Positions 1-13,432 of a stretch of DNA of 64,000 nt are shown piece by piece. This DNA is from Vigna angularis (Eukaryota > Streptophyta > Magnoliopsida > Fabales > Fabaceae): contig NC_068973.1 in the NCBI RefSeq assembly GCF_016808095.1, forward strand, positions 7,064,501 through 7,128,500, written 5' to 3'. Both the position numbers and the translations under genes were made by a program. Numbering within the stretch: position 1 is the stretch's first letter; every line of letters begins with the position of its first letter. The notes beneath the pieces are model-generated. The model saw only the letters and a list, made by a program, of their open reading frames with translations, searched no databases and was not told the origin of the DNA.

Positions 1-3000
1 GTATGTTTTTTCTTTATGATTCTCTCTTGGTGTTCTTGTTTCTGCGTGTGGAATTCTGTGATTTATAATATGCTATCAACATCTTTTTATTCACGTACGT
101 GAGAGCTATGTGGTGTGTGTGTGTGGGAGACGAACATTAACATATGAGCCTTGACCACGAGTCTCCCTATGATTCATTCTTCCTTTTTTTCATAAAGTTA
201 ACATTGAAACATAAGATAAAAATTAAAAAGAGGGAAAATCATTGGCTATTATTATTATATTCGAGGGAAAGAAAAGGAAAAGTAAAAGTAGGAAAAAACC
301 TGATGGGAAGGTGGTTTTCAAAAACCAGACTGGTTTCGTCAAAAACGTTGTCGAGCTTCGATTGGACAAAGGCACTATCGGGACAGTCCGTTGCTCCCTG
401 TCGTCATGTACGGTTTCTCGATGCGTCTTTACTTCCTCTGATGGATCATTTTTTTTTTCTAGTATTTTCCTATGCTTTTGTCTTTTATTATTTACCATCT
501 TTCTTAAAATTTACAGGGAAAATTACTTTCGTTTTTCGTTTAATTTTTTTCACTAAATTTTAAAAATTAGAATTCTTTTTCTCCCTAATTTGGTAATTAT
601 AAGTAGGGACTGACTAAGGAGTATTAGGTTTAAAATTATGGTTGCTCTAGTTTTAAAGTCCACACCAACACCAACAATAAATATAATTAAATAATAGTAT
701 AAATAAATCTAAATACAGACAATATAGTTAGGTTTGACTAAAGTTTGTAATCTGCTTCCTGAATAACAACATAAGAAAAATAGCTTGAACAAATTAATTC
801 ATTTGTTTCGGTAACTAGTAGATTATTAATGTTTATTAATAATGATAAAATTTATTAATGTTTTTACTCCATGGATTTTGCTAGTAATAGGATTCAAAAT
901 TTTAACTCAGAAATTCGAAAAATGGTTTATGTAAGCCCATAATTTTCGTATTATTTTTATTTAAATTAAAAAAACAATACTAACAATATAAGTTCAATCC
1001 CTCAACTTTATCTTAAAATCTTAAAACAATACATTTATGGATTTTTTTTACATGTTTCTAATTTTTATTCAATTAATATGAAATTTATCCTTATTTAGAA
1101 TATAAATATATATATATATATATATTACTTAAAATTGGATAAAAAAAGTGATATTAATAATTTTCTCAATATAACTAGTAGAATTTATTTTAACTTATTA
1201 ATAATTTATTAAAATTGTTAAGATAAAGCTAAGTGGTGAATACATAGCAACATATTATTTTAAGACATTGAAACTCAAATATTCAAATGTCTGTGTTATC
1301 TTTATACAGAAACATTTTAATCTTTGGATCGAGACATTACAGGTTTGATATGGTAGTTCTTCACATAATTAATATCACAGTTAAGTTGATTACAAAAATA
1401 TTAGTAATTAACAATTACTGCTTATAGATTATTAACAACTAACTGCTTATAATTAATAATTTATATCCCTAAAATCTACATGTTCTGAACATTTTGGTAC
1501 TTTAGAATATTGTCATGATCATCTCTATACAAAATAAAGTAAAATAGTTTATGAGGATACAAAGAGCAGTGAAAGTAGGAAAAGCTAAACATGAGCTACA
1601 GAAAACAAAAAAAGAAAATTCGTTAATGATATTTTTTTCACTCTTTAAAAAAATTAGATATGAACAAGTGAATAGTAATACATTATACTTATTTTAGCAT
1701 AATTGATTATGTATATAAATAATAATAAAGTATTTATAACATAATGAACTATGTTATAAAACATAATCCATTAATTTTAAATGTTTTATCATTTTTAAAT
1801 TTATATAATTAACTAAATTATAAATGCAATTGATAATTTGTGAATAATTATACTATTATTATTTCATTAATATATGTCTCTATATTATAATAAAAGAAAA
1901 TAATTGAATGATAAATAAAATAAATTAATTATAATATATTAATTTATCATTTCTTAATACATGCTTTTATATTACAAAATAAATCATTAAAAATATATTA
2001 AAAAACAAATAAATTAAATTAAATTAATTTAATATTTTATTAATATGTATACTTTATATTATAACAAAATAAGTAATATAAATAGTTTATTAATCTGTTT
2101 TTTATATTTTATGAAGTAATTTATTTAAAATATTATTTTTTAAATATATAAACTTTATGTTTATTGGGATTTGATAATAATTTTTATTTTGATTTAAAAT
2201 TGATTTTAAATACATAAAAAAAATTATTATATTACATCAATCACATCTACTATAAACTTTCACACATTTTTCACTCCATTTCCTTCCATTCAAACACCTT
2301 CTTCTTTCTTATGTTTGGATCCCTTCTTGTTTTTTCTTTATTTGTTAACTACAAATAAGATGAAACATTAATCAAATTTGAGTTGTAAAATATTATATAT
2401 AATTGAAAAAAATATAATTGAATCTGAATTATAACATGATATTAAGGATTTATAGATTTGATTGGATGATAGATGTTAAGGTAAAAATATTAAATACATC
2501 TTGAAAAAAAACAACTTAAAAAAAAAAGGTCAACTTCAATCCAAATTCAAGCGAGATCAGCCTTCTCTAAAAAAGCCCTTGACTCAAGGAATTTAAACAA
2601 AATCAACAAAGCATGTATTAAGTAGAATGGATCAAAAAGCAATTATAATGTTATAGTTAATTAAAAGGAACCACGTACAGGATTAAGAATTGTTGGATAA
2701 CATGGATATAAATTGAGAAATTGTGGAAGTTTTATATGTTTGCAGTGTTAATTATCATATTAAAATTGTAAATACAACATCATAAGTATCTTGTAAACTA
2801 AAAATACATTTGTAAAACGCTCACACATGTACAAATGCTCTACACACCATAACAATTAATAGAATGACTAATCTTGTAATGTATTTATTCGAGTTTCTAT
2901 CTTTACTAGTACGGGCTTTTTTTCACATTCAACATCAACTAAAACAATATTAAAAAAAGAATTATTGTAGTACTTTTATAAATAAAATTATCAGTTAGAC

Positions 3001-3150
3001 GTCGATCTCATACAACGTTTGATGTCATACACCCTTTTCTCGTATGTTTTAGTGATCCTTCGACATCATACACTTTTCCTATCAAGATTGAGCTTGGATT
3101 GTTATGTTGTCAAGTTCGAATTGCTGAGTTGAACATAATTAAATGTTGAC
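1..3150. other. AT-rich intergenic DNA, no gene seen
   Basis: The stretch is strongly A+T rich with short poly-A/T and TA runs (for example near 1107-1127). Short open frames at 144-563 lie in low-complexity sequence and show no recognisable domain. The window opens with GTATGT, which resembles a plant 5' splice site, but with no exon visible that cannot be tested. I see no tRNA and no protein family here. Confidence 0.6.
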
Positions 3151-3159
3151 CAGTCTAAG

Positions 3160-3400
3160 AAGCGGATGTCCAATTGTGTTTGAATTATTAAAAATTGAAC
3201 TGAAAAGACATTATTTTGTACACTTTAAATGTTGGAGAATCAATATGCTGACATCATATCACTTTAATAGTCCAATAGTCAGACAGTCAACGTCTAAATG
3301 TGTTTAAATCATTAAAAAATGCAATTCAAAAGACAATTTTCAGTCCGACTAGACGTCGTTCAATTAAGGCATCCAACGTCTAATGAGATACGATGTCAAG
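3160..3400. repeat. Diverged direct repeat, about 125-bp period
   Basis: Two imperfect copies of a block built around a GTGTTT-AAT-ATTAAAAA core followed by CAAAAGACA-type sequence occur near 3175-3215 and 3297-3340. Each is preceded by a GTC/GACGTC-rich stretch. GATGTC/GACGTC words recur from 3000 to 3400. Such word clusters occur in subterminal regions of DNA transposons, but no terminal repeat was found. Confidence 0.4.
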
Positions 3401-3420
3401 CTCTCATGTAATGAAATATC

Positions 3421-5879
<2,459 letters not shown>

Positions 5880-6336
5880 CCTTTACTATTAAAAGAAAAT
5901 AAATTAAAAAATAAAAATAAACCATCTTATATAAGTTTTCAATGTAAACAAAAGCATGCGAGTCATCAAATTCCATCACATTTAAACCTTTTTCACTTCT
6001 AAGCAAAAGAAAACACTAAGAAAGGTCACTAAAGATTAAAACAAGAAAATAAAGTTGTAATAGATCCTAAAAGAAAAATGTTGTGAGAAAAAGAGAAAAT
6101 AAATCATATATACTCATACTTTGCAGCTAAGACCTTTGGTCTGCAGCTTGAGGACTTAAACCCTAAATTGTAAGCTAGGGAGCTTATGTTAAGGGGGAGA
6201 AAATGAAAAAGAAAGAGAATAAGACAAAGAAATACTTGAAGAGGTTTCATTTTATTTTGTAAAATATGTATAACATTTATGTAGTTTGATTCTTGTTATC
6301 TTTCTTTTAGTAAAATTGTTCTCAAACGTATTAAGA

Positions 6337-6667
6337 TTATATCTTATTCATATGATCTAATATAATGAAATTCAGTGTGTTCAAAAGTTTAAAATTTTAT
6401 AAAACTTGTGTCTTATGATAAGTATTCGTTAGTTTGTATGTCATTTTTCAAAATTTGTTATCTTATCTAATGAAATTCATTGTGTTGAAAAGTTTGAAAT
6501 TTCATAAAACTTGTGTTTTATGATGAGTATTCGTTAGTTTGTATATCATTTTTAAAAATTTGTTATCTTATCTAATGATATTCATTGTGTTGAAAAGTTT
6601 AAAATTTCATAAAATTTGTGTTTTACGATGAGTATTCATTAGTTTGTATGTCATTTTTTAAAATTTG
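6337..6667. repeat. Tandem repeat, three 105-120 bp units
   Basis: Three head-to-tail units begin with TTATCTTAT and end with AAAATTTG: about 6337-6457 (longer, most diverged), 6458-6562 (105 bp) and 6563-6667 (105 bp). Shared internal words include AATGAAATTCA, AAACTTGTG and AGTATTCGTTAGTTTGTAT. The two last units differ by only a few bases, so the last duplication is younger than the first. Confidence 0.9.
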
Positions 6668-7465
6668 TTTTGTGAAAATTTGATTCATTGATTTTTCTTT
6701 ATGAAAATTGTTGTTCAAACTGTATTGCTAAGCACGAGCAAAAAGGATAAGATTATTAGAAAAAGGAAACAATCCAACCTTATTTCTTTTGATTAAGTGT
6801 CATTAAACATCCAAGGATAAAGCATGAATATGGTTCATCTGTAAAATGTAAGATTTATATAAAATCATTTGAGACCTGATATGATTGGTTTGATAGGCCC
6901 ATGTGTTCTCTTTACTTCATCTAATAAGCAACGTACTTATTAAATGATATGCATGCACATGGTGTTTTATGTTTTAAGCTAACATTGCAACTAACAAAAA
7001 ATTGTATGAACTTATTTTTTGTTTTGAAAAATGTTCTCATCTTCACATCTATTGAGAAGATCATGCAAAGCCCACGTCAATGTCAAACATCTTTGAAAGA
7101 ACAAGCCAAAGTTGTATACACCAACCCACATTATGATACATCTTATGTCAATTCTAGATGGACTATCTACCTTGTATGGTCTTATTCTTTTCTTCAATTT
7201 GGTTGAAAGCTTTCTAATGAACCCTGATAAGTCATGTTATCAGGATGCTTAAATAATAGGCAAATATTTAATATCTCTTAAAGGGCTTTAATGCACCTTT
7301 ATGTTCATGTTGAACAAACAAAACTCCAAACATGAAGATTTGAAGTATAGAATCTAAACATGAAGAAAAAGATTTACAAAAAATCATTTCTAAGTTTTGA
7401 ATTTAAAGAAATCTTCCAAGTTTCCAAAATGTTGTCAATTTCATTAGTTAAAGCTTTTAGTGCTA
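6668..7465. other. Intergenic DNA left of the nested elements
   Basis: No gene was recognised. An 85-codon plus-strand open frame (6949-7206) has no family resemblance. The stretch runs up to the truncated LTR of the copia element. Confidence 0.4.
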
Positions 7466-7568
7466 AAAATTAACCTAAATAAAGGGAAAACAAATACACA
7501 AAAGCTGACTAATAAAAACTAATTATTATAATTTAAAACTAATTATTATAATTGATATCCTCCCGCAA
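7466..7568 (-). repeat. Copia 3' LTR remnant and polypurine tract
   Basis: Bases 7466-7556 match 30458-30550 at the other end of the element, sharing for instance ATTAACCTAAATAAAGGGAA and two ATTATTATAATT words. Next to it, the minus strand reads GCGGGAGGA, a typical polypurine tract where plus-strand synthesis starts. The match fades left of about 7460, so this LTR is truncated relative to the roughly 207-bp 5' LTR. Confidence 0.75.
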
Positions 7569-8402
7569 GTTGAATGATCTAGAAGAGAGATGCAATTTGG
7601 ACAATAATGAGTCAAATCGAGGCCGAAGCAGATGCTTTGTGAGTATATAAGCAAGTTGATCATCATAGACACAAAGGACACCCGAAACTTACCTTTTTGA
7701 ACATTTTCTCGAACAAAATGATAAGTTAAGGCTATATGTTTCATCCGAGAGTGGAAAACAGGATTAACGCAGAGAGTTGTGGCACCAAGATTGTCACAAT
7801 AGATAATTGGATTGGCTGTGGGCATGTGACCGAGTTCACTGAACATGGATAGGACCCATAGAAGCTCACTGGTCGTGTCAGCCAAGGCTTTGTATTCTGC
7901 TTCAATTGAGGATCGAGCAACAAAGCGTTGTTTCCGGGAGCTCCAAGAGATGGGAGTGCTATCGAGATACAAAAAATAACCAGTGGTGGAGATATAATCA
8001 TCCTTATAACCTGGCCAATCTGCATCGGAGTAAGCATGAAAAGTTAGAGGAGCAGTTTCTGAGATGAAGATGCCTTTTTTGTAAGAGCCCGCCAAATAAC
8101 GGTGCACCCGTTTGAGGGCAGACCAATGCACCATTCTAGGGTTTTGCATGAACTGCGCAAGTTTGTTGGTGTTGAAGGAAATGTCCGGGCGAGTAAGACT
8201 TAAGTATTGAAGACTTGCCACAAGTGTGCGATACTCAATTAGGGAAGGTAGGAGATCACCAGAATCCTTGAGTATTGAGCATTGACGGACAAGGGAGTGG
8301 ATGTTGATTTTGTGTTAGCCATGCTTGATTTATGGAGTAGATTAGTGATGTATTTCCTTTGCGAAAGAAATAGTCCTATAGCGAAAGGAATTACTTCGAC
8401 GC
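7560..8402 (-). pseudogene. Copia pol fragment: end of reverse transcriptase and RNase H
   Basis: The minus-strand reading starts at the insertion point with EVIPF...GLFLSQRKYITNLL, the end of the copia reverse transcriptase. It then shifts frame near 8230 and continues as the connection and RNase H domain: TRPDISF, HWSALKRVHRYLAG, SDADWPGYKDD, TTGYFLYL, SWSSRKQ, SSIEAEYKALA and YCDN. The conserved acidic residues of RNase H (D in SDADW, E in EAEY, D in YCDN) are present. The C-terminus runs out of frame before the polypurine tract. The frameshift makes it non-functional. Confidence 0.92.
8398..8402. other. Target site duplication GACGC (left copy)
   Basis: GACGC here is repeated at 25319-25323 directly after the inserted element. 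Both copies lie within the copia reading frame. Confidence 0.93.
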
Positions 8403-8650
8403 TGATAATGCTAAATTTTACCATTATTTAAGCATCATTTTAGTAGCAAAATCAACTCCTTACTAACTTATAACTTGCTTAATCCTCTTGTTTTGTCTTG
8501 TTTTCTAAATAATTGTGTTTTTGGCTACTTTGATGTACTTTCATCAATAATCCCTTATTTTGTAGCTAAAAATGAGCTTGGAAGAGTCTCCAACAATGTA
8601 TAGAACTGGACCAAGAAGCAAGCACATGCAGAAATGCCATCAGCAGCGCA

Positions 8651-8945
8651 AGAACGCTCGTCGCAGAGGGGACGCTCGCCCAGAATAAGTGGACGCTCGT
8701 CCAGAGTGGAAGCACGAGCGGCCGCTCGTCCAGAAAGGCAGAAGAGGACGTTCGTCCAGCCAGGCAGGACGTTCGTCCAGCTAGCAGAGAGGACGCTCGT
8801 CCAGCAGCAGAGGTAACGCTCGTCCAGAGGGCTAAGAGGACGCTCGTCCAGAGAGTTAAGAGGACGCTCGTCCAGAGGGATAAAAGGACGCTCGTCCAAG
8901 ATTTAGGACGCTCGTCTAGGCCAGAGAAGAGGACGCTCGTCCACT
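8651..8945. repeat. CpG-rich array of GGACGCTCGTCC-type units (first LTR)
   Basis: About 13 copies of GGACG[C/T]TCGTCCAG or close variants are spaced about 20-35 bp apart, with AGAG/AAGAG spacers. The unit is an interrupted palindrome, GGACG-NN-CGTCC. The minus strand reads as a long open frame rich in the repeat DERPL, a by-product of spacings that are often multiples of three. Matching arrays occur in the other LTR and in the solo LTR. Confidence 0.93.
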
Positions 8946-8965
8946 TTCAATTTTTCCATATGGTC

Positions 8966-9032
8966 CGCGCCCGGGCGCGAAAGTGGCGCCGGGCGCGATT
9001 TTTCCAGAGAGCCCCGCGCCCGGGCGCGACTT
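8966..9032. repeat. GC-palindrome cluster CGCGCCCGGGCGCG
   Basis: Two copies of the perfect palindrome CGCGCCCGGGCGCG, with a GGCGCCGGGCGCGA variant between them, lie in about 67 bp of otherwise AT-rich DNA. The second LTR has an extra GAGGGCGCCGGGCGCGA unit at 24380-24398, and the solo LTR has a related cluster at 27131-27220. Confidence 0.9.
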
Positions 9033-9956
9033 TTGCTGATGTGTCAGATCCAGTCTATTTAACCCCAAAACGCGAAGGGGAAACGGTCTTTGGTTATTTG
9101 GAGGCGCGATTTCACGTCTGGAGCTCATGGAGGGCGCGAGGAGCTTGTGGGAACATCTCCTCCTCTTCCTTTGGGTCTCCTTCTTCTTCCATCTTCCATG
9201 TTTGTAAGCTTTAGGGTTCTCCATGGAAATGGAGAACCAGATTCATCTTGTTAGGGATAGATGTAGCCTCTGAATTCTTGTGTATTTGTTGAATGATTTG
9301 AATATATATATGCCTTTTCTATCAATTGCTAGTATTCTTGTTTCCGATCTTAAAGCTTGCTTGTAATGGAGACGTTCATGACTTGATTTTGGAGTTTTAT
9401 GGATTATGGGGACGTAAGATGAAACCCAGAACTGAAATAGGAGCCCTTGTGGTTCATTGATTCTAGGGATGGAAGATGATTCACATGTTGTCTTAGATCC
9501 GAGCTCTTTAATGCGGGTTTTGCTTGTTAGATTGTCCAAGGGATTGGAGTTTGATAAGGAAAACCTAGGCTCTTTCACCTAAGGGATTAGGGCTAGAGTG
9601 TTTTAGTGGATTGACTTTAGTAAATTGATAGAGAGGAGATGAAATTGGTTATACACAAGAGTGCATTGGTGAAAACAATCCTTAGCAATGTCATTTCATA
9701 CCATTTCTAGTCTTTTCCATTTCCAAGTGCCTTCATTACCAAAGTCCAACTTTGTAATTATGTATGAATTTATGTTTCTGCACTTGTTCTGTAAATTGAT
9801 GTTTTGTTCTTGAGTCTATATGAGTTGTTAATCGCACAATTCTCTAGTATTACGAGTCTCTTGGGAAAACGATACCCGGTCTTACCGGTTTATTACTTGA
9901 ACGATTCGGTACGCTTGCCGAAATCGAGCCCAACAAGTTTTTGGCTAACAAGTTTC

Positions 9957-9975
9957 TGGCGCCGCTGCCGGGGAT
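9957..9975 (+). promoter_or_regulatory. Primer binding site 1 (tRNA-Asp)
   Basis: TGGCGCCGCTGCCGGGGAT is the exact complement of the last 16 bases plus added CCA of the tRNA-Asp gene at 37441-37512. It lies 6 bp after the GGCTAACA LTR end. This spacing agrees with the end actually used by the 3' LTR (25318). Confidence 0.9.
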
Positions 9976-10032
9976 TTGAGGATTGAACCCGAGTCCTAGC
10001 AACGGCTAACAAGTTTTGGGTCAACAAGTTTC

Positions 10033-10050
10033 TGGCGCCGCTGCCGGGGA
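10033..10050 (+). promoter_or_regulatory. Primer binding site 2, a duplicate of the first
   Basis: TGGCGCCGCTGCCGGGGA recurs 76 bp downstream of site 1, again preceded by AACA-AGTTTC. The preceding sequence ends GGGTCAACA at 10026, the same end as the solo LTR at 28206. Both sites are therefore positioned to define a valid LTR end. Confidence 0.85.
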
Positions 10051-12575
10051 CTCGTGTCAATACTAGACTTTTGTGAGGTTTCTAACTTATGTAGACTTGA
10101 TTTTTGTATATAGAACTAACTCTTTTGTTGTAAATAGATTTTCAATTTTACTTGGGCTAATTTGTGGCTTTAGCCTAGTTGTGTCTAAGTGTATGCAAGG
10201 GATGTTCACACAAGGAGGACTGCAGCCTCAAAAACATCATGAAGACCCTGGGATTGAAGTAATTATAGGACACAAGGAGACAACTATGTTGAGCATCACA
10301 AGCTGCCCCAAATTCTTCCTCCCTTGAAGATGCTCCAAGTGCTAAGTGAATGAAGAAGAAAGGGAGAAGGAAAAGAGAAAGACTAGTCACCACCACCCTT
10401 TGATGAGAGACAAGGAGCTCAAGCCTAGCAAGCCTAGCAAGCCAAAGTTGATCAAGAGGATTGAGTATTTAAAGATGTCAAGGTAGTGGAAGGGCTAAGA
10501 TGAAGAGAATTATGCTAAGAGAGTTGATTTGGTGGCTAGAAAGTGGTTCAAGAAGAGTTGGTGGAAGGAGCACACCAACAACAACATCTGCACTTCATTG
10601 AGTAATTCGTCAAGCTAATGACGTTAAACAAGCGCTTTTGGGAGGCAACCCAATTTTCTTACCCTTTCTACTTGTGTTTGTGTGATTTTTGTGTTATTTG
10701 CATTTTTGGTTTATGTTATGCATGTTTGTGTAGTTTTGCATTATTGTGATTTTTGAGTTGTGATGTTGTTTTTATGGTTTGTATAAGTGTATTAGGTTAG
10801 TTTTAGCTTGTTTGGTGTGTGAGTGCATTGAATGAAGGTCTAGAACCAAAAATCACATGGTGAGTGGCCAATTTCGCAGAAATCTGCATTATGCAGAAAA
10901 CTGAAGTGGCGCCCAGCCCCCCCTACACCAGGGGCGCCCAGCGCGAGCTGCACCAGAGGCCTCTGCACCAGATTGACTGAGTGGCGCCCAGCCCCCCCTG
11001 CTGAGGGTCGCCGGGCGCGAGCTGCATCAGGGCCGCCCTGCATCAACTTGATTGAGTGGCGCCCAACCCCCCTGCACCAGGGGCGCCCAGCGCGAGCTGC
11101 ACCAGGGGCGCCCAGCACCAAAAATTCTGGTTCTGCACTTTTATTTTTCTTGATTTATGATGAGTTTCCCATTCTTTTGCATTCTTTCACACACTCCTTT
11201 TGTTGTGTTTTTATACCTTTTTGTGTTGTGGTACCTTTGGGATACTTAATTTTAAGACTTCCCTCTATGTTCTTGTACTTTTGTCTTTGTTTGTTTTGGA
11301 TTTCATTGTTTTGTTTCTTTGCTTTCTTTTGCATATTTCTTTTAGTATGTTTTATGGATCTTTCTATCCAGTTGTTGACTATGGGATACTAATTTTGCCT
11401 TGAGCTTTCTTTTTACAGTATAAGATCTTCCTTAGGACTTAACAAGTTTGAAACCACCACTGGCCAACCTTTGAGCCAAGTGTGAGCTGAGCACCCTGTG
11501 ACTTGAAGATTTTGATGCTCATGTAGCATGACCTGGGGGCCCGGCCCCTACTGATGGGGGAGGTGGAGCAGTTGCGGAGTATAAGCTACTGGAGGAGGAA
11601 GATGTTGCAGATGAAAGTGAAGCTAGTGTTCTACACTACTGGAGCTGCAAGGAGTCCATTCTAAATCGGTTTTTCAGTTTTATTTCTAGTTCTTTTTTTT
11701 TTTTTTTTACTTTCAGTATTTGTGTTTGTGATTTCTTTTTGACTTGCCTAGTGGATAGCTCTTGCGCAATTGGTTTGGTGATTTGAGTGAATCATTTGTT
11801 ATGCTTGAATTGAATACAAATCTGTTGTGCTTGCTCTTTATCTATGAGAATTGTTTTGAAAATCTGATTGAGATTATGTGGTTGAGCTTATTGAACAGAG
11901 ATTATGGTTGCTTGTATCTGTTTAGGTAGATGCTTGGTTTTAATTGTGATCGATATTCTTGGTATGATGTTTATCAAATTTTGGAACCCTGAGTAAACCT
12001 GTGAGATGTTGTGCCTCAGAGTTTATTGCTGAATGTTATTACTTTGGAATCACAGTTGATTTTGCCTAAGTTTCTCTATTTGAACTAGTTACTTGCATGT
12101 TACAAATGATCAAGGCCATCTTATTCTTCCACCTCTTCTACATTTTGAGCCTAAAAGCCAATGTATAACCTTTGAACCTTAAAGAAAACTTTCTCATTCC
12201 CGAAACCTTAAGCCTATTGAAAAATCCTTAACCTCCTTACCTTGAGTTGAGATGAACATATATGTTAGAATGAGGAAATGGTTTAAGTTTGGGGGAGTTC
12301 TTATAAAAAAGGGAGCATTGAGAAAATAAGTTGAGTTAAAAAGAAAGAAAAAGAAGAAAGAAGAAGAAAGACAAAAACATGAATTCAATGAAAAAGAGTT
12401 GGGAAATAAGTTGAGAGTGGTTTATTCAATTTTGGAGAAAAAGAGATACTATGCTATAGCATGAATTAAATTGTTTGGTCTCTTATCTCAAGGTGTTTTG
12501 TTGTCCAGAAAAACCAAATTTTCTTCTTAGCCCAGCCACAATACAAGCTTCAAAAAGTCCTTGTGATGTAACTTG
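10051..12575 (+). other. Internal non-coding region of the Athila-like element
   Basis: No retroviral-type protein domain is found in any frame. The stretch holds a short leader, the 3'-region words GACGTTAAACAAGCGCTT and GGAGGCAACCCAA at about 10620-10652, a GC-rich tandem repeat (10902-11121), T-rich sequence (an 18-bp T run near 11692-11709) and a polypurine-like AAGTTTGGGGGAG at 12286-12298. Open frames such as 10973-11392 are repeat- or composition-driven. Going straight from primer site to 3' region indicates deletion of gag-pol. Confidence 0.75.
10902..11121. repeat. GC-rich tandem repeat, GTGGCGCCCAGCC units
   Basis: Three units of about 75-80 bp start with GTGGCGCCCA(G/A)CCCCCC at about 10905, 10981 and 11057. 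They carry GGGCGCC(C/G)(A/G)GCGCGAGCTGCA and end in GATTGA. Words such as GGCGCCCAGC are shared between units with scattered C/T changes. Confidence 0.85.
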
Positions 12576-12580
12576 CTTGT
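12576..12580. other. Candidate target site duplication CTTGT (left copy)
   Basis: CTTGT directly precedes the TGTCAACACCC start of the Ogre-like LTR and recurs at 23298-23302 directly after a TTTGACA end. The match is exact, but the element lacks a recognisable 3' LTR, so it could be chance. Confidence 0.5.
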
Positions 12581-12699
12581 TGTCAACACCCAATTTCGTC
12601 CGGATTGGCTATTTGATTTATTTATTTTCATGAGGAGTGTAAAAAAATAAAAAATAAATAAATAAATAAAAATAATAAAAATAATAATAATAATAAAAA

Positions 12700-13385
12700 G
12701 AGAGCGTTCGTCCTCGCCCTTGTTCGACCGTTCGTCCACTTTCTTGAGCGACTGTTCGTCCTCGCCCTTATTCAACCGTTCGGCCATTCGTTCATTTTGG
12801 ACGTTCGTCCTCGTTTCTTCCATCGTTCGGTTATCCACAAGGTTTCCAACTGTTCGGCCGCTCGTCCTAAGTCGTTCGGCCATGGACGTTCGGCAATTTT
12901 CAGCCTCAAGCGTTCGTTCGTTCAGCCTTGTAGTGTTTCCGTTCGTCCTTTAATCTTGTCAAACCAATACTTGCTCTCAGGTAGAGAGCGTTCGATCTTG
13001 ATGTACTAGTGATGACTAGCGTTCGTCCTAGTATCTCATGATCTCTGGCAGTTCAGCAAATAACGTTCGTTACTATTTTTATTGATCAAATAACGTTCGG
13101 TTTTGACGTGTTGAACGTTCGTACCTGATGTTGTAAAACTCATTTGAACGCTCGGTCTCCTGTCTCTCTTCAGCGTTCGTACGATGCTTATTTTCGTCCA
13201 GCGTTCGGTCATTTTCTTATGTTAGTTGAACGTTCGGTCTTTATGGTTTATTCTCAATTTAACGTTCGGTCTTGATATGTTTTTCTGTGTCCATAGTGAA
13301 CGGTCGTTCTATATGATGTTTGTATTCGTCATCGGCCGTTTGTTGTTTTGAGACGTTCGTCCAGGCAGTGGGGCGTTCGTATTTT
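12700..13385. repeat. Dispersed CGTTCGTCC / AACGTTCGGTC repeats in the Ogre-like LTR
   Basis: More than 20 copies of CGTTCG followed by TCC, GTC, GTT or GTAC are spread at 15-55 bp intervals, for example GAGCGTTCGTCC, GACGTTCGTCC, GAACGTTCGGTC and CAGCGTTCGGTC. The spacing is irregular, unlike the compact arrays of the Athila-like LTRs, but the core word is the same. Confidence 0.8.
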
Positions 13386-13432
13386 ATTTTGTTGCACTTT
13401 ATTTGTTTTAATAAAAAATATAATAATAAAAA

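Larger units (their letters stand above)
8403..9950 (+). repeat. 5' LTR of the Athila-like element
   Basis: The LTR is 1548 bp, TG...CA, and matches 23702-25318 nearly base for base. By eye there are about a dozen substitutions plus length differences in the CpG motif array. It contains the motif array (8651-8945), CGCGCCCGGGCGCG palindromes (8966-9032) and a TATTTAA promoter-like word near 9055. An alternative, longer LTR end at 10026 is possible because the primer site is duplicated. Confidence 0.93.

Noticed and set aside
1..6. GTATGT as a 5' splice site of a gene cut by the window edge
   Set aside because: No exon or acceptor can be tied to it; a six-base match is too weak.
8555..8899. 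Long minus-strand open frame with DERPL repeats (also at 23854-24246 and in related form at 26571-26979 plus)
   Set aside because: The frame comes from the CpG motif array whose spacings are often multiples of three. It lies in an LTR, has no conserved domain, and the solo LTR copy is open in another frame and strand.
8640..8950. CRISPR-like appearance of regularly spaced short repeats
   Set aside because: Spacers are repetitive and short, not unique, and the locus is a plant LTR.
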